Source of the DNA: Clostridia bacterium
GTDB lineage: Bacteria; Bacillota; Clostridia; Christensenellales; Aristaeellaceae
Length of the DNA stretch: 64,000 nucleotides
Assembly (NCBI GenBank): GCA_017543905.1
Contig: JAFYFC010000044.1
Location: forward strand, 1 to 64,000
Direction: 5' to 3'
The translations under genes and the position numbers were made by a program. A model generated the notes under the pieces. That model was not told the DNA's origin. It saw nothing but the letters and a program-made list of their open reading frames with translations, and did not search any database. Below are positions 8,850 through 17,459 of the stretch, in pieces; the stretch's first letter is position 1; each line of letters begins with the position of its first letter.

Positions 8850-11800
8850 TCATTGCGAAATGTACGCCACATTGATGCCTTCACTTATCGCGTATGTCTC
8901 GGCGTAGCTGCCGGGGACGCAGTAGAGCACGCACCCTTCGCTCGTCCACGGGAGCAGCGAATATCCTATCTGCGTGACGCTGGCGGGTACAGTCACGCTC
9001 AGGAGATTGTCGCAGTAGTCGAACACATAATTTCCAATCTCCGTCACGCCGTCCGGTATGACTACGTCTGTGAGATTGACGCAGTACCAGAAGGCCCTGT
9101 CGGCTATCCGCGTGACGCCGGCGGGAATGGATATATCCGTTGTAAGCGCGGGGCAGCAGATAAGCTCCGTTTTCGCCTTATCGTACAGCACGCCGTTTTC
9201 GGACGAATAATACATATTGTCTGCGGCGACCGTGAAGCTCGTCATGCTCCGGCAGCCCGCAAACGCCATATCCCCTATCGTGCTCACTGCGGCGGGAATC
9301 GCGATGCCCGTCAGACTCGTGCACTCGCCGAAAGCGCTTTCGCCTATCGACGTCAGGCTCTGGGGAAGCACTACATCCGTAAGATTGTAGCAATCGGTGA
9401 ACGCACTATCACCCAGCTCTGTAACGCCCTCCGGCAGCGTGACGCTCGTCAGGCTCATATTGTAGGAGAACGCGGATTGTCCTATCGCCGTGACGGTCGC
9501 CGGGATGGAAGCAAAGCCCTTTCCGGCAGGCCACGCGATAAGCATGGTCTTATCCTTGTCGTACAGCGCGCCGTCGACGGAAGCGTAGTACGCGTTGCCC
9601 GCGTCTACGCTTATCTGCGTAAGGCTCGAGCAGTACGCAAGCGCGTCGTCACCTATCTGCGTCACGGACGCGGGTATTTCGATATCCGTCAGGGCGTAGC
9701 AGTGCATGAACGCGCGCTCGCCGATCGTGACGAGGCTCTGCGGGAGAACGACCTGAGTAAGCTTCTTGCTGTTAATGAACGAATAATCGCTTATCGTGAG
9801 CACGCCCTCCGGTATCACGGCGGAGGTGATGTACTTGTCCGAAAACGCCCACTCGTTTATGGCGGTGACGCTTCTGGTCACTTCGTTTTCGTCCGTCCAG
9901 CTCGCGGGGACTACCGCGGTGGGAGCTTTGCCGCTGTAACCGGTGACCGCGCAGGTGTAATCGTCTATCGCCTCGAAGCTGAAATCCGCCGGGTCGGATT
10001 CCCCGGAAAGATACATATAATATATACCCCTGTCTATCGCGCAGGTCTCCGCATAGCTGCCGGGGTTACAGTAGATTACGAAGCCGCCATTGGCCATCTC
10101 AAAAGCGTCCGTGCCTATTTCGCTCACGCTGTCGGGTATGATCAGATCCTTCAAGCGCTCGCACATCAGGAAGGCGTACTCAGCTATCCTCGTCACGCCT
10201 GCGGGAATAACCACGCTCGTTTTACCCGCGGGGCAGCAGATAAGCTCCGTCTTCGCTTTATTGTACAGCACGCCGTCTCCCGAAGAATAGTTTGCATTGC
10301 CTGCAGAAACCGTTATGTCCGTCAGGGCTGACGCGCCCGCAAACGCGTAAGGCCCTATCTGGTTTACGGTGGAAGGAAGCCCGATTTCGGTAAGTCTGTA
10401 GCAGGAAGAAAACGCGTTATCCGCTATAGCTGTGACGCTTCTGGTCACGCCGCTTGCGTCCGTCCAGCTTGACGGCAGAACGAGCTCGGTTTCACTGCCC
10501 GTATAGCCGGTGATTTCGCACTCGGTATCGCTCAGGATATTATAAGTGAAATCCTCGTTCGAGGTTTCGGGTGAAGCTTCGGGAACCGTGACGGTATAGC
10601 CCTTATTAACCGCCCACTCGTAGGCGTAGGAGCCCTCGGGGGCGATGACGGTCAGGTTAATGCAGCCCTCAAAGGCGTTATCCGCGATGGAGGTAAGGGA
10701 CGAGGGCAGGCTGATCTCGTTCAGGCTGCCGCAGTAGGCGAACGCAACGTCGCCTATGCTCGTAACACCTTCGGGAATTGTTAAGCTCGTCAGGCTGTGG
10801 CAGGCGTACAGCGCATAGTTTCCGATGCCGGTCACGCTGTCGGGGATGGTTATGCTCGTAAGGCTGTCGCAGTTTGCGAAAGTATATTCGCCTATGCCCG
10901 TCACGCCTTCGGGGATGGTTATGCTCGTAAGGCTGCTGCAGCCCTGGAACGCCCATTCGCCTATGCCCGTCACGCCTTCAGGGATCGTTATGCTCGTCAG
11001 GCTGCTGCAGCACCTGAACGCCTCTGAGCCTATGCTTGTAACGCTGTCAGGGATCGTTATGCTCGTCAGGCCGCTGCAGCCTTCGAACGCCGCTGTGCCT
11101 ATGCTCGTCACGCCGTCCGGTATCGTTATGCTCGTCAGGCCGCTGCAGCCGGAAAACACATGACTCTCTATGATCGTCACGCTGCTCGGAATGACGATAC
11201 TTGTCAGGCTGCTGCAATTCTGGAACGCGCATAAGCCTATGCTCTGAATACTTTCGGGCAGCGTGACAGAAACCAGACTGCCGCAGTTTCTGAACATGCC
11301 CCCGCCTATGCTGCCAAGGCTGTTCGATATCGAAACCGAGGTTAAGCTCGCACAATTGCTGAATACATAAGCACCAACTTCCGTTACGCTGTCAGGAATA
11401 GTAACAGAGGTCAGACTGCTGCAATCGTAAAACGCATAATTGCCGATGCTGATCACACCATACGGGATCACCACGTCTGACAGGGCAGTACAGCCGTTAA
11501 AATCGGATATGCCGATGCTTGTTACGCTGTCCGGAATGATTATAGCGGTCAGTGCGGTGCAGTCCATAAAGGTGGAGCCCTGCAGGGAAGTCAGGTTGAC
11601 CGGCAAAGTGATTTCCGTCAGAGCGGAGCAATTACTGAATGCTCCTGTACCTATTACGGTCACGCTGTCCGGAATAGTGACCTCTGTCAGAGAAGTACAG
11701 TTTTCAAAGGCATAGTAGGCAATTACTGTGACTCCTTCCGGAATGGCAACGGAAGTGAGACTGCTGCAGCCGCTGAAGGCGTTATAGGTAATACTCGTTA

Positions 11801-13865
11801 CGCCTTGCGGAATTGTTACCGATGCAATATGGCTGCAATTATAAAATGCTTTTGCACCGATTCTGTTCACGCCGCTCTCTATAATCACAGCGTTTATTTC
11901 ATTTTGGTATTCATACCACGGAGCTGATACGTTTTCAAAATCCGCAATCGCCCCGCTGCCGCTGATCGTCAGCAATCCGTTGCTGTCCAGCGTCCAGGTA
12001 AGGTCGTCGCCGGTCGCGCCGCAGGTGCCCTGGGCTATGATCTCGGCGCTTGTCGTTGCTTCAAAGGTAAATCCTTTCTCCACCGCATACGTCTCGGCAT
12101 AGGAGCCGGCTTCGCCGTATATGGTGAGGTTATCGGCACAGCCGGTAAACGCCGAACCGTCTATGCTCGTCACGCTGCTCGGGATCGTTATGCTCGCCAG
12201 GCTGCTGCATGAGACAAATGCGCGGCTGCCGATACTCGTAACGCCGTTTTCGACCGTTACGCTCGTTAAGCTGCTGCACCAGCCGAACGCGGAGCTGCCT
12301 ATGCTTGTTACGCTGCCCGGGATCGTTACGTCCGTCAGAGCGGTGCAGCTGGAAAACGCATAGCTGCCGATGCTTGAAACGCCGTCCCCAAGCGTTACGC
12401 TTGTGAGGCCGGTGCAGCCGGAAAATGCGTCACCGCCTATACTCGCTACGCTGCCCGGAATCTCTATGCCGGACAGGCTCCTGCAGTAGGCAAAAGAACT
12501 GTCTCCGATGCTCTCTACACTCTCGGGGATCGTTACGCCCGTCAGGCTGTTGTTTTTATAAAATGCTTTGTCGGCAATATTTGTTACACCGCTCGGGATC
12601 TCAACATTCCCCGCAGCGGCCGGCCAGGTTATCAGTGTTGTCATTGCCTTATCGTACAACGCGCCGTCTATGCCGGAATAATACAGGTTATCCTCATCCA
12701 CAGAGATCACTGCGTCGCTGCAGCCCTCAAACGCGCCTTGTCCAATGCTCGTTACATCGCCTGGGATTTCTATGCCCGTCAGGCTGCCGCAGCCCTGGAA
12801 CGCGTAGTCGCCAATGCCCGTTACGCCGCTTGGAATTGTTATACTTGTTAAGCTGCTGCAGCCTTGGAATGTGCCGTAGCCGATTTCAGTCACGCCGCTC
12901 GGAATTGCTATATTCGTTAAGCTGCTGCAGCTGTTAAACGCACTGTCACCGATATTTGTAACGCTGGCGGGAATCCCTATACCGGCCAGGCCTTCGCAAT
13001 AAGCGAACGCAGAACCGGCAATACCTGTTACGCCGTCCGGGATTTCTACATTCCCGGTCGCAGCCGGCCAGGCCAGCAGAGTTGTCATCGCCTTATCGTA
13101 TAACGCGCCGTTTAAGCTGGAATAATACTGGTTATCGCCGTCCGCAGTGAGCACAGCATTGGTGCAGCCCCAGAATGCAAGGCCGCCGATGTTTGTAACG
13201 TTAGCCGGGATTTCTATGCCCGTGATGTTTGTGCAGCCCCAGAAGGCTTCATCTCCGATGCTCGTTACGCCGTTCGGGATATTAACGCCCGTCAGGCTGC
13301 CGCAGCCACAGAATGCCGCGTTGCCGATACGCGTCACGCCGTTTGGAATCGTAACGCTCGTTAAGCTGTCGTTGTACGCAAACGCGTAGTCGCCGATGCC
13401 GGTAACTCTGTATCCGTCCGGAGAAAATCTCGGCAGAACGAACGCGGTCTCGCTGCCCGTATATCCGGCGATCTCGCATTCCGTATCGCTCAGTATATTA
13501 TAAGTGAAATCTTCGTTGAAAGTTTCGTGCTGAGCGATATACCCCTTATTAACCGCCCACTCGTAGGCGTACGTGCCCTCGCTTGCCGTGACCGTCAGGT
13601 CCGCTACTCCGGCGAAGGCGTCGTCGGCTATCACGGTGAGCGAAGCCGGCAGGTTGATTTCGGTCAGGGAACTGTTTGCGAACGCCTGCGAGCGTATCTC
13701 CGTAACGCCCTCGGGCAGCTCGACCCTGCCGAGCGAGACGCTGCCGTAAAACGCGCGCTCGCCTATTATATCCATCGCGGGGGGAAGCGTAAGCACCGAC
13801 TCCGCGAATGCCGCCGCAGTCAGAATCAGTATGACCGCGCATACCGAAGCAAGCAGTTTTTTCAT
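8850..13865 (-). CDS. BspA-like secreted leucine-rich-repeat protein (LRR_5)
   Basis: A 1671-residue protein with a clear signal peptide (KKLLASVCAVILILTAAAFA). Dozens of ~23-residue repeats follow, of the form SLTSITIPDGVTSIGxxAF. Several repeat runs are separated by spacer modules, for example NILSDTECEIAGYTGSET and GTCGATGDDLTWTLDSNG. BspA-like proteins are surface or secreted adhesins that bind host or bacterial ligands. No sortase motif, SLH domain or membrane anchor is visible at the C-terminus (ending NVAYISQ), so secretion without a recognised anchor is likely. AAGGA lies 10 nt before ATG. A consensus promoter lies just upstream. Confidence 0.92.
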   Translation of the reverse strand: MKKLLASVCAVILILTAAAFAESVLTLPPAMDIIGERAFYGSVSLGRVELPEGVTEIRSQAFANSSLTEINLPASLTVIADDAFAGVADLTVTASEGTYAYEWAVNKGYIAQHETFNEDFTYNILSDTECEIAGYTGSETAFVLPRFSPDGYRVTGIGDYAFAYNDSLTSVTIPNGVTRIGNAAFCGCGSLTGVNIPNGVTSIGDEAFWGCTNITGIEIPANVTNIGGLAFWGCTNAVLTADGDNQYYSSLNGALYDKAMTTLLAWPAATGNVEIPDGVTGIAGSAFAYCEGLAGIGIPASVTNIGDSAFNSCSSLTNIAIPSGVTEIGYGTFQGCSSLTSITIPSGVTGIGDYAFQGCGSLTGIEIPGDVTSIGQGAFEGCSDAVISVDEDNLYYSGIDGALYDKAMTTLITWPAAAGNVEIPSGVTNIADKAFYKNNSLTGVTIPESVESIGDSSFAYCRSLSGIEIPGSVASIGGDAFSGCTGLTSVTLGDGVSSIGSYAFSSCTALTDVTIPGSVTSIGSSAFGWCSSLTSVTVENGVTSIGSRAFVSCSSLASITIPSSVTSIDGSAFTGCADNLTIYGEAGSYAETYAVEKGFTFEATTSAEIIAQGTCGATGDDLTWTLDSNGLLTISGSGAIADFENVSAPWYEYQNEINAVIIESGVNRIGAKAFYNCSHIASVTIPQGVTSITYNAFSGCSSLTSVAIPEGVTVIAYYAFENCTSLTEVTIPDSVTVIGTGAFSNCSALTEITLPVNLTSLQGSTFMDCTALTAIIIPDSVTSIGISDFNGCTALSDVVIPYGVISIGNYAFYDCSSLTSVTIPDSVTEVGAYVFSNCASLTSVSISNSLGSIGGGMFRNCGSLVSVTLPESIQSIGLCAFQNCSSLTSIVIPSSVTIIESHVFSGCSGLTSITIPDGVTSIGTAAFEGCSGLTSITIPDSVTSIGSEAFRCCSSLTSITIPEGVTGIGEWAFQGCSSLTSITIPEGVTGIGEYTFANCDSLTSITIPDSVTGIGNYALYACHSLTSLTIPEGVTSIGDVAFAYCGSLNEISLPSSLTSIADNAFEGCINLTVIAPEGSYAYEWAVNKGYTVTVPEASPETSNEDFTYNILSDTECEITGYTGSETELVLPSSWTDASGVTRSVTAIADNAFSSCYRLTEIGLPSTVNQIGPYAFAGASALTDITVSAGNANYSSGDGVLYNKAKTELICCPAGKTSVVIPAGVTRIAEYAFLMCERLKDLIIPDSVSEIGTDAFEMANGGFVIYCNPGSYAETCAIDRGIYYMYLSGESDPADFSFEAIDDYTCAVTGYSGKAPTAVVPASWTDENEVTRSVTAINEWAFSDKYITSAVIPEGVLTISDYSFINSKKLTQVVLPQSLVTIGERAFMHCYALTDIEIPASVTQIGDDALAYCSSLTQISVDAGNAYYASVDGALYDKDKTMLIAWPAGKGFASIPATVTAIGQSAFSYNMSLTSVTLPEGVTELGDSAFTDCYNLTDVVLPQSLTSIGESAFGECTSLTGIAIPAAVSTIGDMAFAGCRSMTSFTVAADNMYYSSENGVLYDKAKTELICCPALTTDISIPAGVTRIADRAFWYCVNLTDVVIPDGVTEIGNYVFDYCDNLLSVTVPASVTQIGYSLLPWTSEGCVLYCVPGSYAETYAISEGINVAYISQ
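10780..11160. repeat. 69-bp coding repeats within the LRR gene
   Basis: Near-identical 69-bp units (23 codons) carrying GGGATCGTTATGCTCGTCAG-type cores recur several times in a row. Such identity allows recombination that changes the repeat number. Confidence 0.75.
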
Positions 13866-13909
13866 CGCAATACCGTCCTTCCAATATTTCAGCTTATTGT
13901 ATTCTATTT

Positions 13910-13938
13910 ATTATACAATTTTTCAGCGCTTTTTACAA
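13910..13938 (-). promoter_or_regulatory. Promoter of the LRR gene
   Basis: On the minus strand, TTGTAA (13938-13933), 17-nt spacer, TATAAT (13915-13910), about 45 nt before the start codon. Confidence 0.75.
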
Positions 13939-13949
13939 GAGCTGAACAT

Positions 13950-13969
13950 AAAAAACACGGCTTTCCGTG
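13950..13969 (-). terminator. Short terminator after the DUF3795 gene
   Basis: On the minus strand a CACGG/CCGTG hairpin with a 4-nt loop is followed by six T. The stem is short, so efficiency is uncertain. Confidence 0.45.
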
Positions 13970-14132
13970 CTGCGGTTTTCTTCTTTTGGGCATCCTTCAC
14001 AGAGGCGTGTCTTTGAAGAAACAGAGGAACCCGCTTTTAGTTTCGACCCCCGCGTAGTAATCTGCCCCTCCAAATAAATCTACTTTTGTGAATGTCTGAC
14101 AAAAGCTTGCATTTCAGCCGTTCGTCCATCAG

Positions 14133-14252
14133 CTATTCGTGGTAGTTTTCCCTGCAGGCGACGCCGTCGTGCCGTTCAACCAGCAATCGCACCATGGTAG
14201 ATTTTCCGGCGCAGGCAGTTCCCGTGATGAAATATGCGTTTGCGGTATCCAT
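14133..14252 (-). pseudogene. Truncated P-loop nucleotide kinase fragment
   Basis: A 39-codon frame starting directly after the DUF3795 stop (TAA-ATG adjacency). It encodes AYFITGTACAGKSTM, a Walker A P-loop with the start of a small nucleoside-kinase-like ATPase, and then ends at TAG after RENYHE. The rest of the kinase is absent downstream, so this is the 5' stub of a gene whose 3' part was lost. The tight coupling suggests the intact locus had DUF3795 and kinase in one operon. Confidence 0.7.
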
Positions 14253-14651
14253 TTATCTTTTTCCGGTTCTGATGAATTCGATCAGCTCCTCCATATCGCC
14301 AAAATCGTCATAGTCGCCCATCACGCCCTCGCGGTGATAGACGACGCCGGCCTGCTCGTTGCGCTCCAGACAGTCCAGCAGCTCCTCCGTACCGTAGCGG
14401 CGGGCGAACTCGGCGAAGGCACGGGGCTTTAGCTTCTCCGCGTACAGTCCCTTACGGCAGCCGGCGGGCTCGCATTCCCAGCAGCCCGCCAGCCCTTTGT
14501 CGATGCCGCAGCGGCGCAGCTCGCACCATTCGGCGTCCTTGCACCACGAATGCTCCCGAAAGCCGTCCCGTCTGCAGCCCTTGCACAGCACGTTCTCCGA
14601 GCACAGACAGCAGGCCAGCCCGCAGCGGGCGATGCCCAATTCACGTTTCAT
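14253..14651 (-). CDS. DUF3795 cysteine-rich protein
   Basis: A 132-residue cytoplasmic protein with about a dozen cysteines, mostly in its first 65 residues (CGLACCLCSENVLCKGC, WCKDAEWCELRRCG, CWECEPAGC). This is the pattern of the DUF3795 family, thought to bind zinc. The biochemical role is unknown. The C-terminal half is helical. It lies next to a truncated kinase stub. AGGAGG-like bases lie 6 nt before ATG. Confidence 0.85.
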   Translation of the reverse strand: MKRELGIARCGLACCLCSENVLCKGCRRDGFREHSWCKDAEWCELRRCGIDKGLAGCWECEPAGCRKGLYAEKLKPRAFAEFARRYGTEELLDCLERNEQAGVVYHREGVMGDYDDFGDMEELIEFIRTGKR

Positions 14652-14705
14652 ACCATTCCTCCTTAATCGTCCTGCTGAAGGGTTCGGGCTTTTCCCGCCG
14701 CGCCT

Positions 14706-15782
14706 TCACAGCCTCTGTGTGTTTAACGCCGCACAGGAGGGCATTTGACGTTTTCCGCAAATCTGCTCATTTACGATTCCCCTGTTATCATTATTGTCGT
14801 TCACACTCCCAGCAGAGATACGGGAAAACAGAACGCTTTGTCGTTTATCGCTCTTACCGCATCGGTATTGTCTATTACCATATTCTGACAGCTGATAATG
14901 GAATGCATCCCGCAACGCCATATCGCGGCTTGCCATTTTTGTTCTTCCTCTTTGTATTAAAGGCTTCCAAAGCGCCATGGATTCAAACTCATGGAATAGT
15001 TCTTCCGTTTCGGTTATACTTAACACACGACCAATTGATTCGTATCTCTTTTTTATGGCGTCAGATAAACCGCTTTCATATGCAGCTATAATATCGAGGA
15101 TCTCACTGTAAAAAGTATCTCGGACTTTATCACTCGCCTTTAAATCGAAAATCTTCTTATACTCATGAGCTTTTTCCTTGAAAATACTTACATAAATTAT
15201 GTCTGTAAAATGAGCATATTTATATCGATCATCTGCGACATATACTTTCAAAGCATCTGTGAACTGACGCCTATAGTTTTCTTCTTGCAGCGCAGATCCG
15301 ATATAATCTTTGTCGCGCTGGTTGATGTATTTTGTTCCTCCGCCAGTTCTGCAGTTGATGAGATCGATCACGATATCCAACATGAGTTGCCTTAAAGCAC
15401 GTGCTTTTTCGCTCTCGGAAAGCAACATAGCCATATTCAGAAAAGCCTTAAAGTCAAAGACACCAAGCTGACGAATTTTGCTAGGGACATTAATGTCCTT
15501 AGCAAAATCCTCGGGCAACGAAGATAAAAAGCTCTTCAAGCGTTGGCCGCGAAGCACAACATATCCGTTTTCAGTGAGTTCCGTATTATTCTGTTCAATA
15601 TAGCGGCTGATCGTGCGGATATCGACTGCAAAGAAAGATGCAACAGCTTCTCTTGTGAGATAAGTTTTACCATCCCATTCAATTCCAATAATACCAGATT
15701 GATCTTGGATTTCTTCAATCGCCATTTCATTATTCAAAATGTTTTGACGATCAATCCTTGAGGTAGTTAAGTCTTTAGTCAT
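14706..15782 (-). CDS. RhuM-family (virulence/DNA-binding-like) protein
   Basis: A 358-residue protein. The N-terminus has a helix-turn-helix-like segment (YLTREAVASFFAVDIRTISRYI). The central part carries the RhuM signature (GVFDFKAFLNMAMLLSESEKARALRQLMLDIV, and GGTKYINQRD). RhuM proteins are found in genomic islands, often near restriction or toxin genes; their activity is not established. The final ~60 residues, after AFHYQLSEY, are low in similarity to the family as I know it and end with CAALNTQRL. The tail may therefore come from foreign DNA fused after a deletion. GGGAGGTG lies 5 nt before ATG. Confidence 0.8.
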   Translation of the reverse strand: MTKDLTTSRIDRQNILNNEMAIEEIQDQSGIIGIEWDGKTYLTREAVASFFAVDIRTISRYIEQNNTELTENGYVVLRGQRLKSFLSSLPEDFAKDINVPSKIRQLGVFDFKAFLNMAMLLSESEKARALRQLMLDIVIDLINCRTGGGTKYINQRDKDYIGSALQEENYRRQFTDALKVYVADDRYKYAHFTDIIYVSIFKEKAHEYKKIFDLKASDKVRDTFYSEILDIIAAYESGLSDAIKKRYESIGRVLSITETEELFHEFESMALWKPLIQRGRTKMASRDMALRDAFHYQLSEYGNRQYRCGKSDKRQSVLFSRISAGSVNDNNDNRGIVNEQICGKRQMPSCAALNTQRL

Positions 15783-15876
15783 ATTAGCACCTCCCCAAAC
15801 GGTTTATTCAAGCTCTTTGCTTCTTTTTCTCTCGCAGCTTTCTCATCATTCTCCGGACAGTTGATGTATTTTGGGG

Positions 15877-16362
15877 TCAGTTCAGTTCTTCAATAAAAGT
15901 GAGTATTCGCCGCGTTGCAAGCTCATCTCCGGACATGCTTCTTAATTCATCGGCCATAATCCATTTGTAAGCGCTTGTCTCTCCTTCCTGCAGAACGATG
16001 CTGTCTTTATCTGCATCCGTGATGCAGAGATACTCCATATAAATCGACTGATGCCCATAATGAAGCACCCGTCCTATCTCGATCAGATTCTCGGAAACGA
16101 TCCCGGTTTCTTCACGAAGCTCTCTGCGGGCACAGGCCACAGGGTCCTCGCCTTGCAATGCCGAGCCGCCTGCTGTCGCCTCCCACTTCCCGCCGAGATG
16201 CTTCCTTTTATCCCTCTGCATCACAAGATAGCTGCCATCCGCATGCTTTACAATGATTTCACAGACGAGATGAAATAAACCTTCGGGTATCTTCTCTCCC
16301 CGAATCAGCGTCACGTCCGCCGCTTTTTTGAAATCTCTGTAATATGCATCCCAGCGTTCCAT
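15877..16362 (-). CDS. Nudix hydrolase
   Basis: A 161-residue protein with the complete Nudix box (G-x5-E-x7-REL-x-EETGI) at about residues 65-88. It resembles small NTP/ADP-ribose-type hydrolases such as YfcD/MutT-like proteins (VCEIIVKHADGSYLVMQRDK). It probably hydrolyses a nucleoside diphosphate derivative in the cytoplasm; the substrate is not predictable. It follows the GNAT gene by 23 nt on the same strand. Confidence 0.9.
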   Translation of the reverse strand: MERWDAYYRDFKKAADVTLIRGEKIPEGLFHLVCEIIVKHADGSYLVMQRDKRKHLGGKWEATAGGSALQGEDPVACARRELREETGIVSENLIEIGRVLHYGHQSIYMEYLCITDADKDSIVLQEGETSAYKWIMADELRSMSGDELATRRILTFIEELN

Positions 16363-16385
16363 GGGTTTTTTCCTTTCAATCCGAT

Positions 16386-16910
16386 TCAGCGCAGAAGCTG
16401 ATACACCAGCATCCCGTTGCCGTATGGGTCATCTTCGGCGCCGAATTCTTTTCTTGCAAACTGATATTCGTTTTTCACCAGCACCTTCACGGACGCCTCG
16501 TTCCCGTAAACCACCCGGCCCCAGATCACGTCTATGCCGAAGCAGGAGACGGCAAAACCGGAAACAGCCCGCAGCAATTCGGTAGCATAACCTTTGCCGC
16601 GGTATTTTTGCCCTATACAGTATCCGATTTCCGTCTCGCACGGCCTGCCTTCGACTTCACTGATTCCGGCGTCACCGATAAGCTCCCCTGTGCCCTTAAG
16701 CTGCGCGCCCAGCACAAAGGGAAGCTTCCCCTGATCGACACGATCAGCATAAAAACGGATGGCCTCCTGCGCTTCTTCGGGATCTGCATAGCACTCGTTT
16801 GGAAACCATTTCCTGACTTCTTCATCCACATGGTTTTCATAAAGCTGCCGTGCGTCCTCCGCTTTGAATTTCCGGACGATCAGTCGTTCCGTTTCAAATA
16901 GCATATCCAT
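16386..16910 (-). CDS. GNAT N-acetyltransferase (RimJ/RimL type)
   Basis: A 174-residue acetyltransferase: FETERLIVRKFKAEDA at the N-terminus, the acetyl-CoA loop IGQKYRGKGYATELL, and NEASVKVLVKNEY at the C-terminus. The open frame extends to 17096, but that extension has no family similarity. The start at 16910 (or 16904) is where the RimJ-type N-terminus begins, with GAGGG upstream. The substrate could be a protein N-terminus or a small molecule. Confidence 0.87.
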   Translation of the reverse strand: MDMLFETERLIVRKFKAEDARQLYENHVDEEVRKWFPNECYADPEEAQEAIRFYADRVDQGKLPFVLGAQLKGTGELIGDAGISEVEGRPCETEIGYCIGQKYRGKGYATELLRAVSGFAVSCFGIDVIWGRVVYGNEASVKVLVKNEYQFARKEFGAEDDPYGNGMLVYQLLR

Positions 16911-17459
16911 TTCGAGCCCTCGTTCTGCATCCGCCGTCCTGTCAAAGCTCCACTCATGCGTCAGTTCGTCAAGCGTTGAGCTCGTTTCATAGGTATCGTC
17001 CGTCGTTTCCATTATAACACGTATCACATGTAAACACAAGTTTCTCATGTATCGACATGTGTCTTTTCCTTTCTTCTCCGATCCGTCAAATCCCATCTCT
17101 TCTTCACCGAGACATCCTCACGAACCGTCACCTCATCGGGACGACACCAAACAATCCGCAAGCCCTTGAAATTACTGGACTTTCTGGACGTTTCGGCTTC
17201 TTTCATTTGGGTGTATTACAAGACGAAAGGGTATAAAAAGCCTTATGCCGTAATGGCACAGCCGCAGATAGATCGTGTTCTGGGTACATGCGGCATTTGT
17301 ATACGTGGATTTCAGGCTGTCGTCAAGCGGATGGAAGTTCTGCCCCTGCCGGATGGCGCGAAACCGTTCCATAGCCGTCTATCTGGTTTCTGTGATGATG
17401 TGGTTTGGAAGCCGGTCAGGATCACGCAGTCTTTCGCCAACGGGCGAACGGCGGCGCAC
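16911..17459. other. Gene-poor stretch
   Basis: I see no convincing gene here. Frames in both orientations lack family motifs and ribosome sites. The stretch separates the GNAT gene from the nuclease-helicase gene and may contain the promoter of the former. Confidence 0.5.

Noticed and set aside
10780..11160. Regular repeats that could suggest a CRISPR array
   Set aside because: The 69-bp units are in frame, encode leucine-rich repeats and have no distinct spacers.
14717..14740. Bases resembling a transposon left end (AACGCCGC also near 25290)
   Set aside because: The shared 8 bases could occur by chance and no repeat array is present there.
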